64,000 bases of DNA. Origin: Coriobacteriaceae bacterium (GTDB lineage Bacteria; Actinomycetota; Coriobacteriia; Coriobacteriales; Atopobiaceae). Below the pieces are notes generated by a model. It saw only the letters and a program-made list of their open reading frames with translations, was not told the DNA's origin and did not search any database. This document shows positions 25,854 to 34,069 of the stretch, one piece after another; positions within the stretch are counted from its first letter, which is position 1; each line of letters starts with the position of its first letter. The DNA is taken from the NCBI GenBank assembly GCA_004557505.1, contig SFGZ01000008.1, positions 186,001 to 250,000 of the forward strand, in the 5' to 3' direction. The position numbers and the translations under genes are program-made.

Positions 25854-27246
25854 GTCTCTCCTCGTCTGTGGACGACGCCAGCGACCTGTCTACAGAGCTG
25901 GCGATGTCATCCTGCCTGTTGGCTGCAACGTTTCTATTCTTACTCATATCGGCCGCGCACACAGCGTTTTCATGGTCATTGCTCGCATGGGCCGCCGCCT
26001 TGTGCGCATCGGACCACGCCGATGAGGTCACAAGCCGCGTGCTCTCGAAGAACTTCTCGTCGTCGAGGGCGTCATAGACGGCCTCGACGTTGCCCGCGCC
26101 ATCATGGTGCGGCGTGCTCTGGAAGAGCGCGCCGCCCTCGGAGACGAGCTGACGGCCGGTGCGCGTCTCGAAGTGATAGACGAAGACGCCGCGGATGGCG
26201 GCCGTGAGCGGGATGGCGAGCACCATGCCCACGATGCCCCCCAGGCAGTTGCCGATCACGATGCCCACGATGGATAGGACGGGGTGGATCTTGACGGCCG
26301 AGCGCATGATGAGCGGCGAGATGACGTTGTCCGTCACGTTTGCCGCGACCGCCATCGCCACGAGCGACCAGAGCGCGAGCCAGGGGCTCTCGAAGAGGGC
26401 GAGGAGCGTCGCGAGGGCCGCCGAGGCGAAGGGCCCTATGACCGGGACGAAGTGCATGAAGAAGGTGATGATCGCGACGAGGCCCGCATAGGGGTGGCCG
26501 AGAAGCGCCAGCCCCACCCACGCGGCAAGGCTGTTGATGACCGAGCAGATGAGCTGGCCGCGCATGTAGCCGCCCATCGAGCGGCTCATGACGGCGAGGA
26601 GCAGCGTCACGTCGTCCTTGCGGGAGGGGCCGGCCACCACGGCAAGCTCGCGCACGATCACGGGGTAGTCCTTGGCAAACCAGTATGCCAGGACCAGCGC
26701 CAGGAAGAAGTTCACGAGATTGTCCAGGGTGTCGAAGAGCCCCGTGACGGCACCGCTCGAGAGCTGGCGCACGGTGTCGGAGGCAAAGGAGCTTCCGGCC
26801 GACGAGACGGTCTGGACGACGGAGTTCACCATGCTCTGGAGCTGCTCGTTATCCGATGTTCCGTAGCTGCCCCAGAAGCCGGAGAGGGCGTCCTGCACGC
26901 CGCGAACGTAACTCGGGACCTGCCGCAGCACCTCGACCGACTGCTGGACAAAGGTGCCGCCGAGAACCACGACGACCGCCGCGAGGGCCGCCAGCACCGC
27001 GAGCAGCGAGACGAGCGCGGCGAGCGCCCTGGGAACGCGGCGATCCTCGAGCGCATTGGTGATGGGGCTGCAGATAAAGCCGATGACGATGCCCATAAGC
27101 AGCAGCTCGACGGCATCGCCGACCATCGAGAGGCCGCGCAGGGCAAAGGCGATGGCCACGATGGCACCGACGATTGCCCAGGCGACCACCAGGCGCCTGC
27201 GCCAGGCAGCGTATTTCTCGCCAACGCCCTTGTTTTCCACCGGCAT
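25840..27246 (-). CDS. AI-2E family transporter
   Basis: 468 residues from ATG 27246; a GTG two codons on (27240) has better spacing from GGAAGG. Membrane permease with about eight helices: a pair near the N terminus (VVAWAIVGAIVAIAFALRGL), a periplasmic loop (residues 85-150), then LVNFFLALVLAYWFAKDYP, the FFMHFVPVIGPFASA motif of the family and a final IVGMVLAIPLTAAIRGVFVYH. Substrate unknown; family members have been linked to AI-2 export or Na/H exchange. The C-terminal 100 residues are polar and hold little homology. Upstream of and overlapping alaS, as often seen in Gram-positives. Confidence 0.85.
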   Translation of the reverse strand: MPVENKGVGEKYAAWRRRLVVAWAIVGAIVAIAFALRGLSMVGDAVELLLMGIVIGFICSPITNALEDRRVPRALAALVSLLAVLAALAAVVVVLGGTFVQQSVEVLRQVPSYVRGVQDALSGFWGSYGTSDNEQLQSMVNSVVQTVSSAGSSFASDTVRQLSSGAVTGLFDTLDNLVNFFLALVLAYWFAKDYPVIVRELAVVAGPSRKDDVTLLLAVMSRSMGGYMRGQLICSVINSLAAWVGLALLGHPYAGLVAIITFFMHFVPVIGPFASAALATLLALFESPWLALWSLVAMAVAANVTDNVISPLIMRSAVKIHPVLSIVGIVIGNCLGGIVGMVLAIPLTAAIRGVFVYHFETRTGRQLVSEGGALFQSTPHHDGAGNVEAVYDALDDEKFFESTRLVTSSAWSDAHKAAAHASNDHENAVCAADMSKNRNVAANRQDDIASSVDRSLASSTDEERHEHV

Positions 27247-27348
27247 CCCCTTCCCGTCAGGCAACTCATTGTAGCAAGGCGGGACGCGCCGTCCGTCGGC
27301 GGCGCGGGGCAGGCGGCGGCACCACGGGCGCGCAGAAAGGCGGTGGCG

Positions 27349-28251
27349 CTACTTGCCCATGAGCCCCTCTGGGTCGATCTTGTCCTGCACGCGCCGGAGC
27401 GTGCGACGCAGGAGGCGCGAGACCTGCACCTGCGAGATGCCCAGGCGCTTGGCGATCTCGACCTGCGTCATGCCCTCGAAGAAGCGCATGCGGATGACGT
27501 CCTTCTCGCGTGGCGAGAAGTCCCGGATGGCGTCCTCGAGAACGATGCGGTCATCCGAAGCGGCGAGGTCCTCGTCCTCGGTGGCGTAGCGGTCGATGAC
27601 CGAGGGGGCGTCGTCGTCATCCGAGGAGCCGCCTCCCTCGAGCGGGACGGAGCTGTAGGCGCTGGAGGACTCCATGGCCTCCAGGACCTCGTCGACGCTC
27701 GCGCCCACGCGCTTTGCTATCTCCTCGACGGATGGGCTGCGCGAGAGCTCGTTGGTGAGCTCGTCGTTCGTCTGGTTGACCTTTGCCGAGAGCTCCTGAA
27801 GGCGCCGCGGCACGCGCACCGACCACCCCTTGTCGCGGAAGTGGCGTTTGATCTCCCCCAGGATGGTGGGCGTGGCATAGGTGGTGAACTCCAGGCCGCG
27901 CGATGGCTCGAAGCGGTCGATGGCCTTGATGAGGCCGATGGTACCCACCTGGATGAGGTCATCCAGAGGCTCTCCCCTGTTCTTGAACTTGGACGCAAGG
28001 AAGCGGACGAGGTTGAGGTGGCTCACGATGAGCTGGTCGCGGACCTCCGGGTCTCCCGTGGCCTTGTACTGGCGAAAGAGCTCGCGCGTGCGCTCCTTGT
28101 CCCAGGCGGCCTTGCCCTTTGGCGTGCGGTGGAGCGAGCGGTGACGGGCCCTCTCGGCACGGGCCTCCGATGCCTCGCGGGCGGCGCGGCCCTTCTCGGC
28201 CTCCTGGGCGTTCGCGGCCTCCTGGGCGTTCTCGGTGCTGGCGCTAGGCAT
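27349..28251 (-). CDS. SigB/SigF-type RNA polymerase sigma factor
   Basis: 300 residues from ATG 28251, which overlaps the anti-sigma gene by 8 nt. Regions 2 (LVRFLASKFKNRGEPLDDLIQVG, the core-binding and -10 segment), 3 (EIKRHFRDKGWSVRVPRRLQEL) and 4 (FSPREKDVIRMRFFEGMTQVEIAKRLGISQVQVSRLLRR) are complete. The first 45 residues are charged and disordered. Closest to the SigB/SigF/SigG stress and sporulation group; stress seems likely as no spore genes are near. Coupled to an RsbW-type kinase upstream, as in B. subtilis, but with reversed context. Confidence 0.92.
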   Translation of the reverse strand: MPSASTENAQEAANAQEAEKGRAAREASEARAERARHRSLHRTPKGKAAWDKERTRELFRQYKATGDPEVRDQLIVSHLNLVRFLASKFKNRGEPLDDLIQVGTIGLIKAIDRFEPSRGLEFTTYATPTILGEIKRHFRDKGWSVRVPRRLQELSAKVNQTNDELTNELSRSPSVEEIAKRVGASVDEVLEAMESSSAYSSVPLEGGGSSDDDDAPSVIDRYATEDEDLAASDDRIVLEDAIRDFSPREKDVIRMRFFEGMTQVEIAKRLGISQVQVSRLLRRTLRRVQDKIDPEGLMGK

Positions 28252-28636
28252 TCTGTACGCCCGTTCTCTTGGAGAGGTGCAGCGTGCGGCCGTCCTCCGA
28301 GATGCTGAAGTCGTCGCACACGGCACCGAGAAGGACCTCGACCAGGTCGATGGGCTGGGGCTCACCGGAGGGGTCGGTGGCCTCGTCGGGATCCTCATCG
28401 CCAAGCGAGAAGTCGGCGGTCATGCCATCCGGCGTAAGGCCAAAGACGATGTCGCAGGTGACGGGCCTGGTCGCGCAGGCGTAGACGAAGCCCTCCTCGG
28501 CGGCCATGCGCACGTCCTCGACGTCGTCAACGCTCATGTCGCAGCAGACGGCGAGGCTGGAGGCGGTCATGCGAACTGCTCGGGCGAAGCGCGCCTCCGC
28601 GGGAACGCTGAGCTTGACGATGCTGGTGCTATGCAT
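28244..28636 (-). CDS. RsbW-type anti-sigma factor (HATPase_c_2)
   Basis: 130 residues from ATG 28636, with GAGGAG upstream. Small GHKL kinase fold as in RsbW/SpoIIAB: KLSVPAEARFARAVRMTASSLA at the start, then VDDVEDVRMAAEEGFVYA carrying the N-box-like helix (AEE rather than the classic NAxxHA), and VTCDIVFGLTPDGM. The ATP-lid is short, so kinase activity is uncertain. It overlaps both neighbours by 8 nt. It would bind and hold the sigma factor; no anti-anti-sigma (RsbV) gene is present in the cluster. Confidence 0.8.
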   Translation of the reverse strand: MHSTSIVKLSVPAEARFARAVRMTASSLAVCCDMSVDDVEDVRMAAEEGFVYACATRPVTCDIVFGLTPDGMTADFSLGDEDPDEATDPSGEPQPIDLVEVLLGAVCDDFSISEDGRTLHLSKRTGVQNA

Positions 28637-29315
28637 TGTTCTCCTCACCATCTGTCGCACTCCCCTGATCGGGGACGGGTGCGGCGTGCCTGGGTCTGTG
28701 GGGCTGTCCCTCCGCGGCGGGCGCGGGGTCTGCGGCGGTGACGGCGGGCGCGGCGGAAGCGGGCGTCTCGGCCTTGACCGGCGCGTAGGTCACGTATACG
28801 GTGGCGCGCCGCTGGGCGGGCATGGGGCCCTTCTCGGCCTTCTCGGCCCTCCCCTTGCCCGTGGCGGCGGCATCCGCAAGGCGCGCCTGGGGTGTCTCCC
28901 CCTTGCCGACGAGCTTCGAGACGGCACCGGTGACGGCACTGGTGGCGCCCGCGACGGCGCCGGCGGCACCGGCGACGCCCTTGCTCACCGTGTCGGTCAC
29001 GGCAGACGCCGTGCCCGTGACGGTGGAGACGTCACCCAGGATGATGTTGAGGCCATCGAGACTCTGCGTGGCGCTGTCGACGGCCGCCTCGGCCTTGACC
29101 AGGAGCGGGTTGACCTGCTTCATGGCGGGGTCGAGGTCGTCGACCATGCCGTCCACCTTTGCGATGATGGGCTGAACCTGCGCAATGGCCTCGTTTGCCG
29201 AGGCGGTGAGCTCATCGACGGAGGCGCGCGCCTTGCGGATGGTGAGCGCAAGCTCGGCCACGGCCCAGACGGCCACGGCGACAAGCGCGACGAGGGCAAT
29301 GTCCAGAGGACTCAT
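28629..29315 (-). CDS. DUF948-like membrane-anchored coiled-coil protein
   Basis: 228 residues from ATG 29315, with GAAGGGA upstream. One N-terminal transmembrane helix (IALVALVAVAVWAVAELALTI), then a heptad-like helix (residues 25-95) characteristic of DUF948 general-stress proteins (YtxG type), followed by a Thr/Ala/Gly-rich stretch and a disordered C terminus. Function unknown. First gene of the three-gene sigma unit, which suggests a stress or envelope role. Confidence 0.72.
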   Translation of the reverse strand: MSPLDIALVALVAVAVWAVAELALTIRKARASVDELTASANEAIAQVQPIIAKVDGMVDDLDPAMKQVNPLLVKAEAAVDSATQSLDGLNIILGDVSTVTGTASAVTDTVSKGVAGAAGAVAGATSAVTGAVSKLVGKGETPQARLADAAATGKGRAEKAEKGPMPAQRRATVYVTYAPVKAETPASAAPAVTAADPAPAAEGQPHRPRHAAPVPDQGSATDGEENNA

Positions 29316-29472
29316 CTTGTGTCCCTTCTCTTGCGACGCTCCCGCAGGAACTGCTTGGGGGCACGGCGCACCACACGTATGGCGACATTCTACCCGTTTG
29401 CATGGACTTGGTCGCATGCCAGACACCTGTCGGGTGCCAATGGATTCAAACGAGACCCCGCAGGCCGCAGAT

Positions 29473-29566
29473 CCCGGACGGTTAGGCCGGGCTAAACGTC
29501 CGGAAACCGCGACATCTCAGCGGCCCCGCGCATTCTCGACGGTTAGGACCGTCTAAACGTCCGAAA
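29473..29566. repeat. Dispersed palindromic repeat, locus A (two units)
   Basis: Unit 1 has GGACGGTTAG (29476-29485), a 6-nt spacer and CTAAACGTCC (29492-29501); unit 2 has CGACGGTTAG (29537-29546), a 6-nt spacer and CTAAACGTCC (29553-29562), each followed by GGAAA- or GAAAT-CCGCG. The same core recurs at 41.9 and 46.7 kb. The stop codon and last four codons of the ABC exporter lie inside unit 2. Confidence 0.8.
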
Positions 29567-31367
29567 TCCGCGGCCGGGCATCCACCCCGCCGAACTGCAT
29601 GCGGTAATACCGCGCGTAGGTCCCGCCGCGGGCGAGAAGCTCCTCGTGCGTCCCGCGCTCGACCACGCGCCCGGCGTCGATCGTCGCGATCTCGTCGGCG
29701 TCCTTGATGGTCGAGAGGCGATGCGCGATCACGATGGTCGTGCGTCCGCGCGAAAGCGCCGCGAGAGACTCCTGCACCGCGTGCTCGGACTCGTTGTCCA
29801 GAGCCGAGGTCGCCTCGTCCAGGATGAGGATCTTTGGGTCCTTGAGGAAGACGCGCGCGATGGCGATGCGCTGCTTCTGTCCGCCCGAGAGCCGCGTGCC
29901 CCTCTCCCCCACCTGGGTCTCGTAGCCATCGGGCAGCGTCTCGATGAACGAGGCGATGTTGGCCCTCTCGGCCGCGCGCTCGATCTGGGCCATGGTCGCG
30001 CGCGGGTTGCCATAGGCGATGTTCTCGGCGATGGTCCCGTCAAAGAGGTAGACCTCCTGCTGGACGATGCCGATGGCCTCTCGCAGGCTCCGTTGCGTGA
30101 CCGAGCGCACGTCCTGCCCGTCGATGGTGATGGAGCCGGAGTCCACGTCGTAGAAGCGCGGGAGAAGCGCGCAGGTGGTGGACTTGCCGCCGCCGGAGGT
30201 GCCCACCAGGGCGATGGTCTCGCCGGGTCGAATGTCCAGGTTGAGACCGCGAATGACCTCGGGGCTCTCGCCGGCGCCCTCGTCGCTCTCGTAGGAGAAG
30301 CGGACGTCGCGATACGAGATGGCCCCCTGGGTCACGCTGAGCGCCGGCGCGCCGGGGGCATCCTCTATCTCGGGCTGGGCGCCAGCCATCTCCTTGAAGC
30401 GGCGGAAGCCCGCGATGGCCTTCTGGAAGGTCTCGGTGAAGTTGAGGATGTTCTCGATAGGCGTGGTGAAGAGCGAGATGTAGAGGGCGTAGGTGGCGAG
30501 GTCTGCCGCCTCCATCTGACCCTGGGCGATGAGCCATCCGCCCATGACCACGACAAGCGTGTAGAGAACGCCCATGAGCGCCGCGATGCCCGCCTGGTAA
30601 CGGCCCATGGCGCGATACATACGCACCTTGGAGTCGAGGTAGGCCTCATTGCTTTCGCGGAACTTCTCGCGCTCCACGTCCTCGGCGGCAAAGCTCTTGA
30701 CCACGCGCACCCCGGCCAGGCTGTCCTCCAGGCGCGAGTTCACGTTGGAGATGCGCACGCGGTTCTCGCGGAAGACGGCCTTCATCTGGAGGTTTGCCCG
30801 GAAGTTGTAGATCACGAGAACGGCGAGGACCACGCCCAGGCAGGCGGTGAGAGGGACGTTGATGAACGAGAGGATCACGAACGAGCCCACGACCTCGATT
30901 ACCCCGATAAGCAGGAACTCCGGCCCGTGGTGGGCGGCCTCGGAGATGTCGAAGAGGTCGCTCACCAAACGGCTCATGAGGTCACCGGACTTGTTGCGGT
31001 CAAAGAACGAGAGGCTCATGCGCTCGTAGGCGTCGAAGAGGTCCTCGCGCATGCGGCTCTCCATGCGCGCGCCCATGACGTGGCCCCAGAATGCCACGAA
31101 GTAGCGGCACCCGAAGCGCACGGCGTACATGATGGCAAGGCCAGCGAGAAGGTAGGCGAGGGCCGACGTGATGGCATCCGGCCCCTCGCGGAAGAGGCCG
31201 CCCGTAAGCGTACGGAGGATCTGCGGGAAGGCGAGGTCGATGCCAGCGACGGCGATGGCGCAGATGGTGTCTGCGACGAAGAGGTGCATCTGGCCTGCGT
31301 AATAGCTCAGAAAGCTAGCGAAGACGCCGCGGCGGCGCGCCGCGGACTTGGGTGAGGCGGTGTTCAT
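29553..31367 (-). CDS. ABC exporter, fused permease and ATPase
   Basis: 604 residues from ATG 31367. Six-helix exporter domain (residues 1-310) and nucleotide-binding domain (350-595) with Walker A GTSGGGKST, Q-loop IVQQEVYLFDG, signature LSGGQKQR, Walker B ILILDEATSALD and switch His in IAHRLST. Homodimeric half-transporter of the lipid/multidrug type; substrate unknown. No partner subunit adjoins it. TTGCCA-15-TATGAT lies upstream. The C terminus (RISDV) is encoded within the dispersed repeat, suggesting the repeat inserted at or reshaped the gene end. Confidence 0.9.
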   Translation of the reverse strand: MNTASPKSAARRRGVFASFLSYYAGQMHLFVADTICAIAVAGIDLAFPQILRTLTGGLFREGPDAITSALAYLLAGLAIMYAVRFGCRYFVAFWGHVMGARMESRMREDLFDAYERMSLSFFDRNKSGDLMSRLVSDLFDISEAAHHGPEFLLIGVIEVVGSFVILSFINVPLTACLGVVLAVLVIYNFRANLQMKAVFRENRVRISNVNSRLEDSLAGVRVVKSFAAEDVEREKFRESNEAYLDSKVRMYRAMGRYQAGIAALMGVLYTLVVVMGGWLIAQGQMEAADLATYALYISLFTTPIENILNFTETFQKAIAGFRRFKEMAGAQPEIEDAPGAPALSVTQGAISYRDVRFSYESDEGAGESPEVIRGLNLDIRPGETIALVGTSGGGKSTTCALLPRFYDVDSGSITIDGQDVRSVTQRSLREAIGIVQQEVYLFDGTIAENIAYGNPRATMAQIERAAERANIASFIETLPDGYETQVGERGTRLSGGQKQRIAIARVFLKDPKILILDEATSALDNESEHAVQESLAALSRGRTTIVIAHRLSTIKDADEIATIDAGRVVERGTHEELLARGGTYARYYRMQFGGVDARPRISDV

Positions 31368-31409
31368 GTGCAAGGTCCCTACGTGTGACGCGAATGTTGT
31401 CCGTGCGAC

Positions 31410-31436
31410 ATCATAGCGGATGGAGCAGGGTGGCAA
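31410..31436 (-). promoter_or_regulatory. Promoter of the ABC exporter (TTGCCA-15-TATGAT)
   Basis: -10 TATGAT at 31410-31415 and -35 TTGCCA at 31431-31436 on the minus strand, about 43 nt before the start codon. Hexamers are good; the 15-bp spacer is short. Confidence 0.45.
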
Positions 31437-31475
31437 CGCGCGCCGCCTCATGCCCGGATGTCAGCCACAACGCAA

Positions 31476-31527
31476 TCGGCCGTCCGTCGCACATATGTCT
31501 GCGCACACATTGCGACTGGACGGCCGA
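31476..31527. repeat. 52-bp near-perfect inverted repeat between PTS IID and the ABC exporter
   Basis: Outer arms TCGGCCGTCC and GGACGGCCGA pair perfectly over 10 bp; then GTCGCA/TGCGAC and ATGT-TGC/GCA-ACAT continue almost to the centre (TGC|GCA), with a 1-nt bulge, a 3-nt bulge and one mismatch. No T-run follows, so it is not a standard terminator, though it lies just past the aga-type operon. Confidence 0.7.
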
Positions 31528-31568
31528 AGCCATGGGGCCCGCGGGCGAGGCCTTTGGAATGCGATGCC

Positions 31569-32402
31569 CTACAAGATGCCAAAGAACGAGCACAGAATTG
31601 CCAAGCCAAAGGTCACGAGGATCAATACCACTGGGTTGACCTGCTTTTTCTTGAGCAGCCAGTACATGAGGAATACGTATCCGAAGGAGAGGATGTTAGG
31701 GAAGACCTTATCCAAGAAATCCGCCTGCAGGTTGACGGAGGCCGTGTCACTGACAGGGATGTCCACCACAAGCGAAATGCTCACATACGATGCGATGAGG
31801 CCGCCGATGACCGTACAGCCGAGGACCGTCGCCGCCTTGCTTATGCGCCCCGAGGTCTCCCTGAGCATTTCCACGGCCTTTGTGCCGAGGTTGTAGCCCA
31901 AGCGCGCCCAAAGCGGCCTGATCAAGAAGAGGCCGAGGTATACGGCAAAGAAGAGCAGGGGGCCTACTGGATTCCCCTCAATTGCCATGGAGGAGCAGAT
32001 GCCCGCAAGGATGGGTAGGAGGGTGAACCAGAAGATTGCGTCGCCAACGCCGGCAATCGGGGGAAACAGGGCGACTTTGATGCCTTTGATGGCGCTGCGA
32101 TCCTCATGGGCCTCCTCCATCGCAATGAGCAAACCGTTGAGGAAGCCCACGATGTGCGGGCTCGTATTAATGAACTCGAGGTTATCCGTCATCGCGGCGG
32201 AGAGGCCCTCGCGGTCATCCTTGTAAATCTTTTCGAGGCACGGAAGCTGGGTCTGAAGCCAGCCGGATGCCTGCATCCTCTCATAGTTGAAGCCGGCTTG
32301 GAGCAGCACGGTGCGGTACCCGAGCTTGGTGATGTCGCTATTGGTGAGGACCTTGTCAGCCCTGACCTCGCCGGAGCCGTACACGCTGTCGCTAGATTCC
32401 AT
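31569..32402 (-). CDS. agaE: PTS N-acetylgalactosamine-type IID subunit
   Basis: 277 residues from ATG 32402 (an ATG at 32411 is also possible), overlapping the IIC stop. IID hallmark LLQAGFNYERMQASGWL and FPPIAGVGDAIFWFTLLPIL are present, with a hydrophobic C-terminal half and final helix PVVLILVTFGLAILCSFFGIL cut at the stop. Membrane partner of IIC. Clearly a different lineage from ManZ at 7.5 kb. Last gene of the operon. Confidence 0.88.
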   Translation of the reverse strand: MESSDSVYGSGEVRADKVLTNSDITKLGYRTVLLQAGFNYERMQASGWLQTQLPCLEKIYKDDREGLSAAMTDNLEFINTSPHIVGFLNGLLIAMEEAHEDRSAIKGIKVALFPPIAGVGDAIFWFTLLPILAGICSSMAIEGNPVGPLLFFAVYLGLFLIRPLWARLGYNLGTKAVEMLRETSGRISKAATVLGCTVIGGLIASYVSISLVVDIPVSDTASVNLQADFLDKVFPNILSFGYVFLMYWLLKKKQVNPVVLILVTFGLAILCSFFGIL

Positions 32403-33198
32403 CTTCCTCATCTCCCCAGCCGCCCGCCTTTGCCTCGGCGATGGCCTTCTTGATCTCTTTGTCGCGGGCGTCATCGATCGTGTAGATAAGCAGGGCAAGG
32501 GCGACGCCGATAATGGCCTCGGGCAGCAGGTTCGAGAAGCCCAGGAAGCTCGCCATGACAAAGCCTATGAGCAGAAACGGCAGGTAATCCTTCTTGAACA
32601 TGACATTGAGCAACATGGCAAAGCCCACGGCGGGCAGAATGCCGCCCGCTACCGTAAAGCCGTTGGAAAGCCAGTTGGGCATGGCCTCGACCAGCGACTT
32701 CATGGCGTCCTGCGCGACGAATGCGCACAGGAAGACAACCACGCCATAGAGCAGGGCGACGATGCCCGTGCATACGAGATTTATCCTGACAACGCCATTT
32801 GGATTGGCATTTCGGGCCGCCTCGTCGGCCTTGCCCATGAACACGGAGAAGGCGGAGTAGCAGAACAGGATGATGTACTGCATGAGAAAGCTGAACGGCA
32901 GCGCAAGTGCCATGGCACCGGCCGCCTCGGTGCCAGTCGTATGCGCAATCACCACCGACATGACGCCGGCGAGGACAGGATTTGGTGGCTGCGTGCCGCC
33001 GGCGGGCGTAAGACCAGCAAACGCCAACTCCGTGACACCGCCACACACCAACCCAGTCACGAGGTCGCCCAGGATAATGCCGGTAATGGTGGCGACGATG
33101 ATGGGCCGAAAGATGTAGAGGCCCTCGAGCCAGAAATCGATCCCGCAGATGACCGCCATGATTGCCAGGGCCACGCCCTGTCCGAGAGTCACTTCCAT
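32392..33198 (-). CDS. agaW: PTS N-acetylgalactosamine-type IIC subunit
   Basis: 268 residues. Sugar channel with about seven or eight hydrophobic segments; the conserved GLTPAGGTQPPNPVLAGVM stretch of mannose-class IIC is visible. The charged C-terminal tail (DARDKEIKKAIAEAKAGG) is typical of AgaW-like subunits. 30 nt downstream of IIB, with IID overlapping by 11 nt. Substrate assignment rests on the IIB. Confidence 0.88.
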   Translation of the reverse strand: MEVTLGQGVALAIMAVICGIDFWLEGLYIFRPIIVATITGIILGDLVTGLVCGGVTELAFAGLTPAGGTQPPNPVLAGVMSVVIAHTTGTEAAGAMALALPFSFLMQYIILFCYSAFSVFMGKADEAARNANPNGVVRINLVCTGIVALLYGVVVFLCAFVAQDAMKSLVEAMPNWLSNGFTVAGGILPAVGFAMLLNVMFKKDYLPFLLIGFVMASFLGFSNLLPEAIIGVALALLIYTIDDARDKEIKKAIAEAKAGGWGDEEDGI

Positions 33199-33228
33199 GA
33201 TGCTCCCCTCCCAGAAGATGAACGCCGC

Positions 33229-33708
33229 CTATTCATACTTGACCTCCTCTTTGATGGCGCCGGGCACGTCTTGGATATAGAGGTCGACGCCCGCGTCTTG
33301 GATGGCCCTGAGGTCGGCGATATCCTCGTCATCGACGTAGACCTTCTTCGAGATGGCTCTCTTTCCCTCGGAAAAGTGCATGTTCCCAACGTTTACCTTA
33401 TGGATCGGCACGCCGCCCTCGATAAGTTCGCGGACGGTCTGCGGCGTCCTGCACACCAGGAAGATCTTCTGCCGGGAAGACGCCTTGTGAATTGTCGCGA
33501 TGGTCTTTCCCGTAGTCCAAAAGCGGACGCTCGCACCCGAGGTCTCGGCTGTCATGGCCATGACTTCCTGGATCATCCTGTTGGCTGCCGTATCGTCGTC
33601 GACGACCACGATGACATTCGCCCCAAGCGTCCTCGTCCACGTAACGCCAACCTGACCGTGGATGAGCCTGTTATCGATGCGGGTCAGAAGAATGTTTGGT
33701 TCTCCCAT
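33229..33708 (-). CDS. agaV: PTS N-acetylgalactosamine-type IIB subunit
   Basis: 159 residues from ATG 33708. Phospho-accepting His17 in LLTRIDNRLIHGQVGVTWT. The sequence follows the AgaV/AgaB pattern closely (VIVVVDDDTAANR, RFWTTGKTIATIHKA, EGGVPIHKVNVGNMHFSEGK), hence the GalNAc/galactosamine call. First gene of a IIB-IIC-IID operon with no IIA; a IIA from elsewhere must donate phosphate. A TTGGGC-17-TATAGT promoter lies about 160 nt upstream. Confidence 0.85.
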   Translation of the reverse strand: MGEPNILLTRIDNRLIHGQVGVTWTRTLGANVIVVVDDDTAANRMIQEVMAMTAETSGASVRFWTTGKTIATIHKASSRQKIFLVCRTPQTVRELIEGGVPIHKVNVGNMHFSEGKRAISKKVYVDDEDIADLRAIQDAGVDLYIQDVPGAIKEEVKYE

Positions 33709-34069
33709 GTCGAGCTCTCCCCTTCCATCCGTGTACATTGCCAAGATGCCGGCGGCAGCCCTTTCGCCACGCCCCGTCAAACGCACGGGCCATGGGGCTG
33801 GGGACGTACGTGACCACCTTGATGCCAGCCGCAAGCGGGCGTTGTTGCCATGCTTCGCCAGCCAGCGTCACTATACGAGGCCCCCATATCGGGCCCAAAG
33901 GATATTTTGCTAGCGGCAGAACCCTTCTTGGCAGCGGCCCCTTCGCTTCGGGCCCTCCCTAGAGACACACCTTTCCTGTAGGATGTCTGTTTGACGCCAT
34001 GTCGCCGGCGACGCATCTCCCTGTCACAAGGCCACCCTTCGATATGCGAGACCGCACGGCCGGATACCC
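33709..34069 (-). promoter_or_regulatory. Long leader/promoter region of the aga-type PTS
   Basis: 361 bp without a gene between rarA and agaV. On the minus strand TTGGGC (33893-33898), 17-nt spacer and TATAGT (33870-33875) make a plausible sigma-70 promoter, giving a leader of about 160 nt. A GGCCC/GGGCC stem lies at about 33930-33950. No regulator gene adjoins. Confidence 0.5.

Noticed and set aside
29646..31355. 569-codon plus-strand frame opposite the ABC exporter
   Set aside because: Mirror of the exporter coding sequence, without start signal or domain.
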